DNA of 64,000 bases from Fibrobacter sp. UWB10 (GCF_900182935.1 NZ_FXUE01000003.1:329685-393684), one strand, 5' to 3'. Counted from the first letter of the stretch, positions 34,340 to 43,388 are shown. Numbers and translations are program-made. Notes: a model not told the origin generated them from the letters alone.

Positions 34340-35133
34340 TTAAGCAGGATTTTCCCCGTGACACCCGGCTCGACGGCCAGGTCCGTGTTGTCGAATATGA
34401 CCTTCACGGTGCGCAGCATGCTGGACTTGTCCACCACGGGCGACACGAACTCGATCGTGCCCTTCTTGCGGCGAACCTGCTTGCGCCCGTCGAGCGAAAG
34501 GCTTACCTGTTGGCCGGGTTTTAGCTTGCCCGCCCTGTTCGCCACCACATAGGCGACCATGCGGCAGGTGCGCACGTCCGCGATTTCGATGACGGGTTCC
34601 AGGGCTTCGACGCTTTCGCCCTTGTTCTTGGATATGGAAACGATTTCGCCGTCGAAGGGGGCGGTGAGAACGCGCTTTTCGAGTTCTGCCCGGGCGACAT
34701 CGTGTTCGAGCTTCGCGCGTTCCCTCTCGGTTTGCGCCGAGGTGAGTTCGGCTGCGGCCACGTCGTGGTTCATCTGCTTTTCCCAGACCTGTTCCGCGCT
34801 TACGGAGTTGCTGTTCTCGAAAAGGTTGCGGGTCGCGTCCAGGTCCTTCTTGTAGGCCTGGAGTTTTGCCCTGGCCGAGAGTACTGCCGAGGAGTCGTTT
34901 GCCGTGATACCCGTGATGCGGACGCGCAGCCGTTCCTCGCGGTTCACGAGGTTCATGAGCGTGTCGCCTTTGCGCACGAACGCGCCTTCCTTGACCCAGA
35001 TGCTGTCAATCTTCCCGGACACGGTAAATCCGACGCGGGCCTGGTTGATGGGTTCCGTGACGCCGTCGAACCCCTGCTGCGCAAGTGCGAATGCAGCGAG
35101 GGCGAGTGCTGTAAAAAGTGCCTTGCCGAGCAT
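34336..35133 (-). CDS. HlyD/RND-type periplasmic adaptor protein
   Basis: 265 residues, short for this family. The signal peptide runs to about residue 18 (AAFALA before QQGF). The lipoyl half-motif GKIDSIWVKEGAFVRKGDTL (about 40-59), a coiled-coil hairpin (about 67-150) and the second half APFDGEIVSISKNKGESVEA (about 158-177) are clear, then a beta-barrel region to the end. It would bridge an inner-membrane partner and TolC in the periplasm. Its start overlaps the stop of the lipoprotein gene (TGATG) and its stop overlaps the TolC start (ATGA). Confidence 0.9.
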   Translation of the reverse strand: MLGKALFTALALAAFALAQQGFDGVTEPINQARVGFTVSGKIDSIWVKEGAFVRKGDTLMNLVNREERLRVRITGITANDSSAVLSARAKLQAYKKDLDATRNLFENSNSVSAEQVWEKQMNHDVAAAELTSAQTERERAKLEHDVARAELEKRVLTAPFDGEIVSISKNKGESVEALEPVIEIADVRTCRMVAYVVANRAGKLKPGQQVSLSLDGRKQVRRKKGTIEFVSPVVDKSSMLRTVKVIFDNTDLAVEPGVTGKILLK

Positions 35134-36623
35134 CAGTCTGCCGCCGCGCTAGAGGAACTGGAAGACGAACTAGACGCAACCGATGAACTGGACTCTGCCG
35201 ACGAACTTGAAGCCTCGGAAGAGCTGGATGCCTCGGACGAACTGGACTCGGGTGCCTTGGAAAGCTCGGTGAGCACCGTCAGCCCCTGCAAGTAGAGCCC
35301 GTTCTTTGCGTGGGCGGTGATGTTCATGCCCACGGTGTCGCCCGCCGCAAGGGAGTCGTCGAATGTCTCGAACATCTTGACGAACAGCGTGTCGGCCTTG
35401 ATCCAGGCGTCGGCATTGGGGGACTCGTTGTCGGCGTAGATGGACTTCTTGACCTTTGCAGCCTTGCTCCACTGGACCGTGGCGAGCGAGTCGGAGAACT
35501 TGACCCAGAGCGTGTCGTTTACCGAGAATGTCGCCTTGTAGCGGCTGCTTGCCGCCCAGGCGTTGCTCGTGACGGCATAAAGCCCGCGGTTCGTGGTAAA
35601 GGCCGCGTCGCCCGAAAGGTCTACGGTCAGCCTTTCGCCCTTCTTGGTGTAGCCCACGATGCTCACGGAGTAGGACTTCTCGGCGGCAAGGGGGGCAGTG
35701 TGGCGCAGGTACAGCGTGTCGCCCTTGATTTCGGGCATGAGGACTGTCGCTGAATCGCCCGCGAGGCTTACGGAAATGTTCTCCTTGCTGAGCGCCTCGC
35801 TGAACACGTAGTAGGGCGTAATGAGCGGCGAGAGGTTCTTGTAGCCCATGCGGTTGTTGTCCATTACGTTTGAAGATACGATGACGGGGGCGCTCTCCTT
35901 GAGGGTGTCGCGGACGAGGAAGATTCTGCCCATGTCGTGCACGGCGTCGGAACGCAGGCGGGGGAGCGCCGTGTTCGAAAAGCGGTAGGTCTTGCCCTTG
36001 TAGGTGAAGGGTTCCGCCGAGAGCGTGAGGCCGGAATCGGCGGGGAGTTTCTTGAATGTGAAGCGGCCGAGCGAATCCGTCGCGGCGGAGAATGTTTCGG
36101 GGGCGATGTTCACGAAGGCCGTGTCCTGGTGCGCGAGGCGCAGCTTTACCTTGGTGGCGGGCGACTTTACGCCCGTGGCCTCTTCCTGCACATAGAGTTC
36201 GCCGGAAATTCCCGCGTTCAGCGGCGAAAGCCGCACGACGCGCGACCCGCTCGCCACCACGCCCTCCATGTAGCTCGATTCGCCCGTGGATGCCACCGTG
36301 ATAATCTTGGGGGCGTAGTAAAGCGTGTCCTTCTTGTCAACCGTGTAGTGGCTGAAGGTGAAGGTGTGCTGGCCGTAGGGCAGGCCGTCTATGAAGAATG
36401 CCCCCGACTCGTCGGTATAGGCGGTCTTCTGCTTGCCGGAACCGTCCATGTAGTCTATGGTGGCCCCTTCGAGGCCAAGCCCGTTTGCGCCGCTTACGAC
36501 ACTGCCCGAGAAGGTCCATTTGGAGTATTCGTCGTCCTCGGAATCGGACACGGAACAGCCCGAAACGAGAGCCGCCACGGCAAGCACCGTGACAAAGGAT
36601 GTACAAAGTTTAACTAGGTTCAT
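35133..36623 (-). CDS. Lipoprotein with carboxypeptidase-regulatory-like and Ig-like domains
   Basis: 496 residues from the ATG at 36623, which has AAGGGG upstream. A longer frame continues upstream but would ruin the signal peptide. The lipobox is LVSGC (Cys23). A carboxypeptidase-regulatory-like beta domain follows (GANGLGLEGATIDYMDGSG, GAFFIDGLPYGQHTFTFSHY), then a second similar unit and Ig-like segments ending near residue 450. The last 35 or so residues are almost only Ser, Ala and Glu and end at the stop. It is first in the lipoprotein-HlyD-TolC run. It may be an accessory surface or periplasmic partner of the export channel. Confidence 0.8.
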   Translation of the reverse strand: MNLVKLCTSFVTVLAVAALVSGCSVSDSEDDEYSKWTFSGSVVSGANGLGLEGATIDYMDGSGKQKTAYTDESGAFFIDGLPYGQHTFTFSHYTVDKKDTLYYAPKIITVASTGESSYMEGVVASGSRVVRLSPLNAGISGELYVQEEATGVKSPATKVKLRLAHQDTAFVNIAPETFSAATDSLGRFTFKKLPADSGLTLSAEPFTYKGKTYRFSNTALPRLRSDAVHDMGRIFLVRDTLKESAPVIVSSNVMDNNRMGYKNLSPLITPYYVFSEALSKENISVSLAGDSATVLMPEIKGDTLYLRHTAPLAAEKSYSVSIVGYTKKGERLTVDLSGDAAFTTNRGLYAVTSNAWAASSRYKATFSVNDTLWVKFSDSLATVQWSKAAKVKKSIYADNESPNADAWIKADTLFVKMFETFDDSLAAGDTVGMNITAHAKNGLYLQGLTVLTELSKAPESSSSEASSSSEASSSSAESSSSVASSSSSSSSSAAAD

Positions 36624-36718
36624 AAAACCCCTTGATATGCCTCGGAAATCTAGTAAAAGGCCCTCCATTTTACTAAATATCCAAAAGACATTAACCTTAA
36701 AAACAAAGGAATTGCAAA

Positions 36719-37057
36719 ATGGCAGAAAACAAGCAGCCGCAAATCGAATGGAACGACAAGGACATGCGCACCACCTACGTGAACGCGACCAACGTGGTGG
36801 CCGGACGCGAAGAGGTGATGATGATTCTCGGCGTGAATCGCGCATGGCAGATGAACCAGGAAAAGGTCGATGTCGCCATCTCCGACCGAATTGTGATGAA
36901 CCCCTACACGGCAAAGCGCCTCGCCATTATGCTCAGCGCCACCGTGCGCGCCTACGAAAAGAAGTACGGCCCGCTCGACATCGGCGTGAACACCGCCCCG
37001 GCGGCAGCCCCTGCCGCCTCCGCGGCCGCCAAGGCCACTGGCAAGTCGGCCAAGTAA
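36719..37057 (+). CDS. DUF3467 family protein
   Basis: 112 residues, divergent from the lipoprotein-HlyD-TolC run with 95 bp between. The pattern TTYVNATNVVAGREEVMMIL near the start and DRIVMNPYTAKRLAIMLSAT followed by AYEKKYGPLDIG near the end matches DUF3467, a small family of unknown function. The last 20 residues are an Ala-rich tail. AAAGGA lies in front of the start. Whether it belongs with the secretion genes is not clear from sequence. Confidence 0.8.
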   Translation: MAENKQPQIEWNDKDMRTTYVNATNVVAGREEVMMILGVNRAWQMNQEKVDVAISDRIVMNPYTAKRLAIMLSATVRAYEKKYGPLDIGVNTAPAAAPAASAAAKATGKSAK

Positions 37058-37073
37058 CGCCCGCCCCGACCGC

Positions 37074-37099
37074 CCCCCAAGGTCCAATCTCTTTGGGGG
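37074..37099. other. GC-rich inverted repeat before the KAP gene
   Basis: CCCCCAA at 37074-37080 pairs with TTGGGGG at 37093-37099 across a 12-nt loop. There is no T run after it, so it is not a typical terminator. It marks the border between the GC-rich DUF3467 gene and the AT-rich defence-type genes. Confidence 0.35.
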
Positions 37100-37133
37100 A
37101 GGGGGAGGAGCAAATTTCTTAAGAGGATTTACA

Positions 37134-40100
37134 ATGAGTGAATCATTTGATTTTAGAGTTATGGATGACTCTGCTTCCGATAATGATTTATTAAAAGATG
37201 GAACTCACCAGAGAATTGCCGACAGACTTTTTGAATTGATAACGAAGTCGGCAACCAAGGGGTTGACCATTGGTCTTGAAGGAAGCTGGGGTTCTGGTAA
37301 ATCGACTGTTGTAAATCTATTAAGAAAGAAACTGGAAGAAACGAAAGAGACTTTCGTTTTCTACATGGATTCGTGGGCGCATGAGGGCGATTTCTTGCGC
37401 AGAGCATTTCTTGAAAGTTTTGCCCAGCAACTGCAGAATTGTTGTGAAAAAGATGATTCTATACAAGAGCTAAAAGATAAAATAAGCAATAGAGTTATAA
37501 CAAAGACAATAGAAACAAAGCCTGTAATGGGATGTATTGGAAAGCTATGCGCTTTTTTGCTTGTCTTTGTTGTGCCTATAGGATTTTTATTTATAGATAA
37601 TAGTTGTGATAATCTAACGATAGACCTTGATGCTTCGTTAAATATACTTTTTGTATTAGGTGTTTTATTAGTTCTTCTTCCAGCATTAATTGCATTAGTC
37701 GCTTATTTAGGTCAATTGCTTGTTCAGTTGTGGAAGAAAAGAAAAACAAAGGAAAAAGTTAATAAAGATTTTACGCTTGTTTTTTGGTCGACCGATACTA
37801 CTGAATCTATGACAAATGAAACAACAAGGGAACCGGAAAAGACCTCTATAGAATTTGAGAATTTTTTTGAACAACTCCTTGGAAAAACTTATGAAAAAGG
37901 GTTTAAAAATGTTGTTTGTGTTATAGATAATTTGGATAGAATAAATCCTGAAGATGCTCTGAAAATTTGGTCAACTCTTCAGATATTTGTAGAATCGAAT
38001 AACTTAAAAAGAAGTAAGTCTTGCAAGAGTGATGTTTGGGTTGTTGTTCCTTATGACGAGTCTGGATTAAGATTGTTGTGGGATAAAAAAGATAGGTCGC
38101 AAACTGAATGCGAGAAAGAAGGATTACCTAACGGAAGTGGTGATTCAAAGGAAACAGATAAAAAGAAAAACGTTCTTTGTTCTAAATCATTTTTTGATAA
38201 AAGTTTCCAGTTAAGAATTGAAGTCCCGAAAATGCTTTTTGAAGGATGGGAAAACTATGCTGACAAAATTATACATGATTCTTTAGAAAATAGTTTCAGT
38301 GAAGATCAAATGTCGTGTGTGCTGGAAATGCTTAAGCGAGGTCGAGTAAGCATTAGCGATGCGCCTAGTCCCCGCGAAATAAAAACATATGTGAACCAAG
38401 TTGGTTTTCTATACCCCTTGCATAAGGGAAATGCCTCTTTAGAATCCTTGTGCTTTTATATTGATTTGAAGTATTTGAAATCCAAGTCGGCAGATGAAAT
38501 CAAAAAAGGTTTGTTGGATCGGAGTATTTTGTCTGAAAACAAGGTGCTTGGTTTTGTAAAAGAAAAAACGGATATCGAAAAAGAGTTGTGTGCAATTCTC
38601 TTTAATGTGAATGGTGAAAAAGGAATGGAACTTCTTATAGAAGATCCTGTTCTAAATGCATTGAATGAGAGAAATGAAGAAAAGCTACAAAAGTTAGTCC
38701 GCAATCATGAACATGCTGTGAAGATTTTTGTTGAAAATATTTTGGCAGAGAATAAATATGATTGCAAAAATTATATGCATTTGTTAATGAAAACATTTGA
38801 GGGAAAACTAGAAGCTGATTTGTTGCGGTTTGTTGTTCGTAATTGCGACCAAATATGCAACCAAATGGATAAAATTGCCTCAGTTGATGATTTATGTGCC
38901 ATTTTCCAGATTGTGAAAGAAAACTCGGAAAACGATTCGCTGTATCAGTTGTCAAAAAAATATGTTGCAATGCAACATGAACTTCTCAAAGGAGATGAAG
39001 ATAAATCAACTGTAGAAAAAGTTGTTGATTCTATTGAACAGGTTTATGACATTGTTGACGACCATGATTTAATTTATATTGATTACAGACAATTAGGAAT
39101 GAAACATTTCCAACAGGTCGCGGATGCCGTTGGGATAGAAAGATCGTCAAAATTCGGAAAATTTGTAAGAAGTACAGATTCTTTGGATGAGGATTATTCC
39201 CAAAAAATTGTACCGAACTCCCCAGAATTAGCGCTGTTGCCTAAATTTCCTATTATTCTTGCGTGCAGTTCTGGCTGCTTGCAATGGAATAAAACTTTGC
39301 AGGCGATAAATAAATTGATTGTTTTTAGGCCTCAGAATAATGTTTTGAATACGGATGCTTTTGTACAGTGTGTTGAGGTTTTATCAGCATTGCAAGGTTA
39401 TGAATTGAAGGAAGAATGTGACGCTATAAAATCTTTACTGAATAGACCCGACTTCTGGTACTATGTGTCGGTGTCTCAAAAAGAACGTGTGAAATTGAGA
39501 GCTGCATACCTATTGGCTAAATATACCGACGATTTGATTTCGCCCCAAGTTCAATTTACGGGACAGTCGCTAAATGGGTATAATTCTACTAAGGCTGTCT
39601 TTAAAGAGAAGAATGATGAAATTGTAAGATATTTTTGCAAAAAAATAAATGCGACGAAAAAATCTGATTTTATTTGGTCCCTTGCGAAGAATCATACATA
39701 TCAATTGATTGGTGGAATCATTGAAAAGCAGTTGAAGGATGAGGAACATTGGTTCTTCAATACCGATAAACCTTTTGAATGTTTTGCCAACGCTATTGAA
39801 TATGAATATTCAGATAATGAAAGCGTAAGAATGCGATTGTTGGCTGAGTTTGAAAAATCTGCACATTTAGTGGCAAATGTGCAGAAAGCAGAGACTCCTA
39901 TAACAACTTGTTTAAGTGCGTGCAAAATTCTTTTGGAAAGCGAATACTCTACAACTGTTGTTGAAAAGGTGAAACGTGAACTTGCCACGACGAAAAAGGA
40001 TGGTTGGTCTAATGCATTGAATGGCAATACCGAACTTCTGGATATTGTACGAAGGTGCAAAGAACTTGATGAGCAACCGCTAGAAGAATTATCAAATGAT

Positions 40101-40598
40101 TTTGCAGATGCTTTTAAAGAGTATGTCAAGTCGGCAATGAGTGCTGAAAATGCTGACTGTTTAACAACGGAAGATTTGGCTGGTCTTTATGATTGTATGA
40201 GTGATTCTTTCAAGAGGTATGTATCTGGCGAAGTTGTGAATGAAATCATTGTGCGAAATTTTGTCGTGCACCCTCAAATAAGAGATTTCCTTGTCACAAA
40301 GTTAGACTATGATGTGTTAATCGGAAAACATCTAGATGCAGAAAAGATTATAAAGGATCTTGTCGAAGATGCTAAGTGGAGCCAACTTGAATTTGTTGTT
40401 GCTTTGATAGATAAACTTGATAAACGATTTGTTCCAAAAGTTTATGATGCGAATGTTATGATAAAACTCCTGAAATCTTTAAAAGGTAAAGCAGAAGAAG
40501 GTCAATTGAAAATTGTTGAGTCGCTATGTAAGTTTTTTAATGTAGATTTTGATTCGTTAGAAAATGCCGTAGATGACAATGATGGTGAAGAATCTTAA
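37134..40598 (+). CDS. KAP family P-loop NTPase (membrane-associated, putative defence)
   Basis: 1,154 residues. Walker A is GSWGSGKS (50-57), and the Walker B block CVIDNLDRINPEDALKI (near 263-279) is typical of KAP NTPases. Two hydrophobic segments (about 130-153 and 166-196) are inserted between Walker A and B, the KAP family hallmark, and would tether the NTPase to the inner membrane. The C-terminal 700 residues are helical and unrecognised. KAP proteins in bacteria include phage-exclusion factors. The gene is strongly AT-rich compared with its neighbour and begins a four-gene run with an HNH, an AAA and a DUF4435 gene. AGAGGA precedes the start. Confidence 0.85.
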   Translation: MSESFDFRVMDDSASDNDLLKDGTHQRIADRLFELITKSATKGLTIGLEGSWGSGKSTVVNLLRKKLEETKETFVFYMDSWAHEGDFLRRAFLESFAQQLQNCCEKDDSIQELKDKISNRVITKTIETKPVMGCIGKLCAFLLVFVVPIGFLFIDNSCDNLTIDLDASLNILFVLGVLLVLLPALIALVAYLGQLLVQLWKKRKTKEKVNKDFTLVFWSTDTTESMTNETTREPEKTSIEFENFFEQLLGKTYEKGFKNVVCVIDNLDRINPEDALKIWSTLQIFVESNNLKRSKSCKSDVWVVVPYDESGLRLLWDKKDRSQTECEKEGLPNGSGDSKETDKKKNVLCSKSFFDKSFQLRIEVPKMLFEGWENYADKIIHDSLENSFSEDQMSCVLEMLKRGRVSISDAPSPREIKTYVNQVGFLYPLHKGNASLESLCFYIDLKYLKSKSADEIKKGLLDRSILSENKVLGFVKEKTDIEKELCAILFNVNGEKGMELLIEDPVLNALNERNEEKLQKLVRNHEHAVKIFVENILAENKYDCKNYMHLLMKTFEGKLEADLLRFVVRNCDQICNQMDKIASVDDLCAIFQIVKENSENDSLYQLSKKYVAMQHELLKGDEDKSTVEKVVDSIEQVYDIVDDHDLIYIDYRQLGMKHFQQVADAVGIERSSKFGKFVRSTDSLDEDYSQKIVPNSPELALLPKFPIILACSSGCLQWNKTLQAINKLIVFRPQNNVLNTDAFVQCVEVLSALQGYELKEECDAIKSLLNRPDFWYYVSVSQKERVKLRAAYLLAKYTDDLISPQVQFTGQSLNGYNSTKAVFKEKNDEIVRYFCKKINATKKSDFIWSLAKNHTYQLIGGIIEKQLKDEEHWFFNTDKPFECFANAIEYEYSDNESVRMRLLAEFEKSAHLVANVQKAETPITTCLSACKILLESEYSTTVVEKVKRELATTKKDGWSNALNGNTELLDIVRRCKELDEQPLEELSNDFADAFKEYVKSAMSAENADCLTTEDLAGLYDCMSDSFKRYVSGEVVNEIIVRNFVVHPQIRDFLVTKLDYDVLIGKHLDAEKIIKDLVEDAKWSQLEFVVALIDKLDKRFVPKVYDANVMIKLLKSLKGKAEEGQLKIVESLCKFFNVDFDSLENAVDDNDGEES

Positions 40599-40615
40599 AC
40601 GATGGGTTTTTTGTT

Positions 40616-40981
40616 ATGACCGAAGAAGAAATTGATGCTGTTTGGGAAAAAGGCCGGAAAGTGCCGGACTATGACCCTTCCAAGTTTAGGAAGGATGCCT
40701 GCGGTGCGTGGATTGCGCGAGATCAGTTTGGCAAAACAGATGCCGAATTCGGGTGGGAAGTTGACCATATTTATCCCCAGGCTTTAGGCGGCGGCGATGA
40801 TCCTGAAAACAAAAGACCGCTACATTTTAAGAATAACCGAAGCAAAGGTGTTGATTACCCTTCATATAAATCTGTTGTGACTGCTCGTGGAAATAAAAAT
40901 GTTGAGCAAGAACGTGTATTGCGTGTGAATAAGAATAAGATGGAACTCTTGAACTCTAAGTATGGAGCGCCCAATGCTTGA
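40616..40981 (+). CDS. HNH endonuclease
   Basis: 121 residues. The motif WEVDHIYPQALGGGDDPENK then RPLHFKNNRSKG gives Asp50-His51, Asn65 and Asn73/74, a standard HNH (beta-beta-alpha metal) pattern. It is a single-domain nuclease with no DNA-binding extension. It starts 17 nt after the KAP gene, and its end overlaps the start of the AAA gene, so it is embedded in the defence-type run. It probably supplies the DNA-cutting activity of the KAP module, but could be independent. Confidence 0.82.
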   Translation: MTEEEIDAVWEKGRKVPDYDPSKFRKDACGAWIARDQFGKTDAEFGWEVDHIYPQALGGGDDPENKRPLHFKNNRSKGVDYPSYKSVVTARGNKNVEQERVLRVNKNKMELLNSKYGAPNA

Positions 40982-42098
40982 AAAAATGACAGTAAAAGGC
41001 TTATTGCATCAGTTCAGTTATGAATTAGACTTTACTAATGAAAACGGACCTGCTGTAAAGTATATTACGGGACCGAATGGATTTGGTAAAACGACAATTT
41101 TGAAACTGTTGGTCGCTCTGTATGGTGCCGATTGGAAGACAATGGCGGCATTGCCGTTCGATTCTTTTGAATGTGTAATGGACGGTAAAACCTTAAGCGT
41201 AACAAAAGAAGAGTGGCAGATAATACAAAATGATGATTCAGATGAACAAGATGACCTTGATGTTCGTTTAGACATTTTGTTTGAAGGCCAAAAAACATTG
41301 CAGGTTTCTGTAAAGGGGCGTGATGGTAAGTTCTACACACCGAAAAAGAGCGGGGACCACTCTGTCGAGATGATTCTCTCGCAAAAGAAAATCTTGTACA
41401 TTCCAGATACACGTGTCATAGAAAAGAATCTTCCCAAAAGAAACCGAAAGTCTCCTGTGAAGACTTGTAATGATTCTTTCATTAAGTATCTGTCGATTCT
41501 TTCTGATAAAATAGGGGATTTTCTAAAGAGCAAACTCAAAAATGAATTCCCGGTGAATGAACCCATCGAAGGTTTGAAATTTCCTCTAGTTGACAAAATG
41601 CTCGGATTCGGCTTGAATTCTGAATTCTTGACAGATGTCAAAAAATATGGTTCAATTGTTGAAAATCTCTTGAACGATGAGTATTCTATTAAGCATGAAG
41701 TTGATAAACTTGAAAAGTTTATGGAACTTATAAATCGGTATGAATTTGTCAACAAGAAAATCTCAATATCCGAGAATGATGGATTTCGGTTTAAACTGAA
41801 TGATTTATTCAATTCAATTATTGATTTGGATGATTTGTCGTCTGGCGAACGCCAATATTTGATGCTTGTTTATAAAATGCTATTTGAATCAAACGAGCAT
41901 ACTTTAGTTCTTGTTGATGAACCTGAAAATTCCATGCATATGTCTTGGATTCTTGAGTTTCCCAAAGTCATCAAGGAACTTTGTAAATGGAGTGATTTGC
42001 AATTCATTATCTGCACCCATAATTCCAACATTTTTGAACAAAGATGGGATATGTCGCAGGACTTGTTTGAAAAGAGTCAACTGAGGAAGGCAGAATGA
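40974..42098 (+). CDS. AAA family ATPase, partner of DUF4435 protein (PARIS-like)
   Basis: 374 residues from the ATG at 40974, which has GGAG in front; an in-frame ATG at 40962 is also possible. Walker A GPNGFGKTT (33-41), signature DDLSSGERQYLML, Walker B LVLVDEPENSMHMSWI and FIICTHNSNIF form the ABC/OLD-type ATPase set. It overlaps the next gene by 4 nt (ATGA). The ATPase-plus-DUF4435 pair is the layout of the PARIS antiphage system (AriA and AriB), in which the ATPase senses phage anti-restriction proteins and releases the DUF4435 effector. The assignment rests on architecture only. Confidence 0.8.
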   Translation: MLEKMTVKGLLHQFSYELDFTNENGPAVKYITGPNGFGKTTILKLLVALYGADWKTMAALPFDSFECVMDGKTLSVTKEEWQIIQNDDSDEQDDLDVRLDILFEGQKTLQVSVKGRDGKFYTPKKSGDHSVEMILSQKKILYIPDTRVIEKNLPKRNRKSPVKTCNDSFIKYLSILSDKIGDFLKSKLKNEFPVNEPIEGLKFPLVDKMLGFGLNSEFLTDVKKYGSIVENLLNDEYSIKHEVDKLEKFMELINRYEFVNKKISISENDGFRFKLNDLFNSIIDLDDLSSGERQYLMLVYKMLFESNEHTLVLVDEPENSMHMSWILEFPKVIKELCKWSDLQFIICTHNSNIFEQRWDMSQDLFEKSQLRKAE

Positions 42099-42931
42099 TT
42101 CAAGCTCCATTGCAAGAAGTGACGGAAGCAAACCGTCCTGGCGACACTTTAGGTGCCATTCACCAAAGTATCAATTCGCATATGCAAGCGATGTGGGTTA
42201 TTGTTGAAGATGAACCTGATGTTTTGGTTTATAGCAAATTCTTTTCAACAGATCGCTTAAATGTCCGGTCATCATCGATAAACAAAAGAAAGAGTTGTAA
42301 GAATGTTGAAAAAATCGTAGATACAATATTAAACGAAAATTATGAAAAAATTATAGGAATTAGAGACAGAGATTCTATCGACTTCTTGCCTGCTTATACG
42401 TTAAAAAAGAATGTATTCTTGACAGATCAGCGTGATATTGAAATGCAAATGCTCAAGACCAATGGTGTTGTTTTGTTACTTAAACAAAAAGATTCTGGTA
42501 TTGAACAGAAAATTGAAAACGTCAAGCCGCTTGCTAGAGCTATAGGATGTTATCGAATCTTTAATGACATTAAAGAGTTTGGTTATTCATTCAACAAGAA
42601 ATTAAAAATAGGTCGTTTTAGAGACGATAAAGCCCATGTTCTTAAACAGGGCGCTTTAGTAGAGCTAGATAGTTCCTTTTTTGAAGGAAGAACGGAGCAA
42701 GATAGGAACGATTTTGATAATCTTAAAGATGTTTGTGATTTAAAAGATTTCGCGTTGGTTTGTAATGGGCATGATTTTCTTGCTTTATTAGATTGCTTAG
42801 CGACTATTCCTCATTTGAAGGAATTTTTGCCTCAATGCTACGACATTGAGTCTTTTAAACAGTCTGCCCTTTATTCTGATTTAAAAGGCTGGGCCGATCA
42901 TAATAATGTTTCACTATTTGAGGGAACATAA
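42095..42931 (+). CDS. DUF4435 (TOPRIM-like) protein, AriB-type effector candidate
   Basis: 278 residues. MWVIVEDEPDVLVYSKFF has the Glu of a TOPRIM-type active site (Glu38-Asp39-Glu40), and GIRDRDSIDF gives Asp91 and Asp93, the D-x-D pair of the same fold. This arrangement defines the DUF4435 family. In PARIS the equivalent protein is a nuclease that cuts tRNA. It is the last gene of the KAP/HNH/AAA/DUF4435 run. Only 5 nt separate its stop from the next start, so the mini-LEPR gene may be read from the same transcript. Confidence 0.8.
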   Translation: MIQAPLQEVTEANRPGDTLGAIHQSINSHMQAMWVIVEDEPDVLVYSKFFSTDRLNVRSSSINKRKSCKNVEKIVDTILNENYEKIIGIRDRDSIDFLPAYTLKKNVFLTDQRDIEMQMLKTNGVVLLLKQKDSGIEQKIENVKPLARAIGCYRIFNDIKEFGYSFNKKLKIGRFRDDKAHVLKQGALVELDSSFFEGRTEQDRNDFDNLKDVCDLKDFALVCNGHDFLALLDCLATIPHLKEFLPQCYDIESFKQSALYSDLKGWADHNNVSLFEGT

Positions 42932-42936
42932 AAGTT

Positions 42937-43371
42937 TTGGCAAGAATGAAAGAGAACAAAGAAAATCCCTTTATAATCGAGTCGCTGGAACGGCGACAGA
43001 TGATGGATGGCGCACCCGGCGTTATCTTGACACCGGACGGCATTGAACAGCTCGAAGCCGTTATCGAGGCCCCGGCGGTGATTGGCGAGATAGAACAGCC
43101 CGTCAATGTGACCCCAAACGACGCCGACTTCTTGACCAAGGCGAGTATCAGGCAGCTTGCTAACACGGAATTTGTCCGTAACCCCGAGACGGGGCTGTAT
43201 GTGGCAGAAGATTCCGGCGAAATAGTCAAGTCCGTAAACAAGGACTTGATAATAAACCCACAGAAAAATTTTGAAATACAACAGTCCGCACCGCTGAGCG
43301 CTGCGGATATTCAAGCCCTGCTCTCCATAGACCCGGACAACCTGGGCGGCAAGGGCGACACGAAAGTTTAA
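42937..43371 (+). CDS. Small LEPR-motif protein (144 aa)
   Basis: The N-terminus reads MARMKENKENPFIIESLERR then QMMDG. It matches the giants' N-terminal sequence (EALEPRWMMDG; EALEPRLMMDA), differing mainly by Arg for Pro. The TTG at 42937 gives an M-A-R-M start like MAKK and MSKM of the giants; the ATG at 42946 is the alternative. Beyond the motif there is no giant-type domain. The rest is short and acidic, with LANTEFVRNPETGLYVAEDS and a C-terminal ADIQALLSIDPDN. It could be a minor export substrate, an escort, or a truncated giant. It ends 17 nt before FISUMP lipoprotein 2, within the shared 21-nt junction. Confidence 0.7.
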   Translation: MARMKENKENPFIIESLERRQMMDGAPGVILTPDGIEQLEAVIEAPAVIGEIEQPVNVTPNDADFLTKASIRQLANTEFVRNPETGLYVAEDSGEIVKSVNKDLIINPQKNFEIQQSAPLSAADIQALLSIDPDNLGGKGDTKV

Positions 43372-43382
43372 TAACAGGAGTA
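43362..43382 (+). repeat. 21-nt junction shared with 15224-15244
   Basis: Identical to the sequence at the NACHT/FISUMP lipoprotein 1 border. Here it ends the mini-LEPR gene (Lys-Val-stop) and supplies the AGGAG for FISUMP lipoprotein 2. It marks the common left edge of the two FISUMP-giant cassettes. Confidence 0.9.
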
Positions 43383-43388
43383 CAAATT

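Noticed and set aside
36624..36914. N-terminal extension of the lipoprotein gene by 97 codons
   Set aside because: It would bury the signal peptide and lipobox; the ATG at 36623 has a good AAGGGG site, and the extension is Arg/Ser-rich and overlaps the divergent gene's region.
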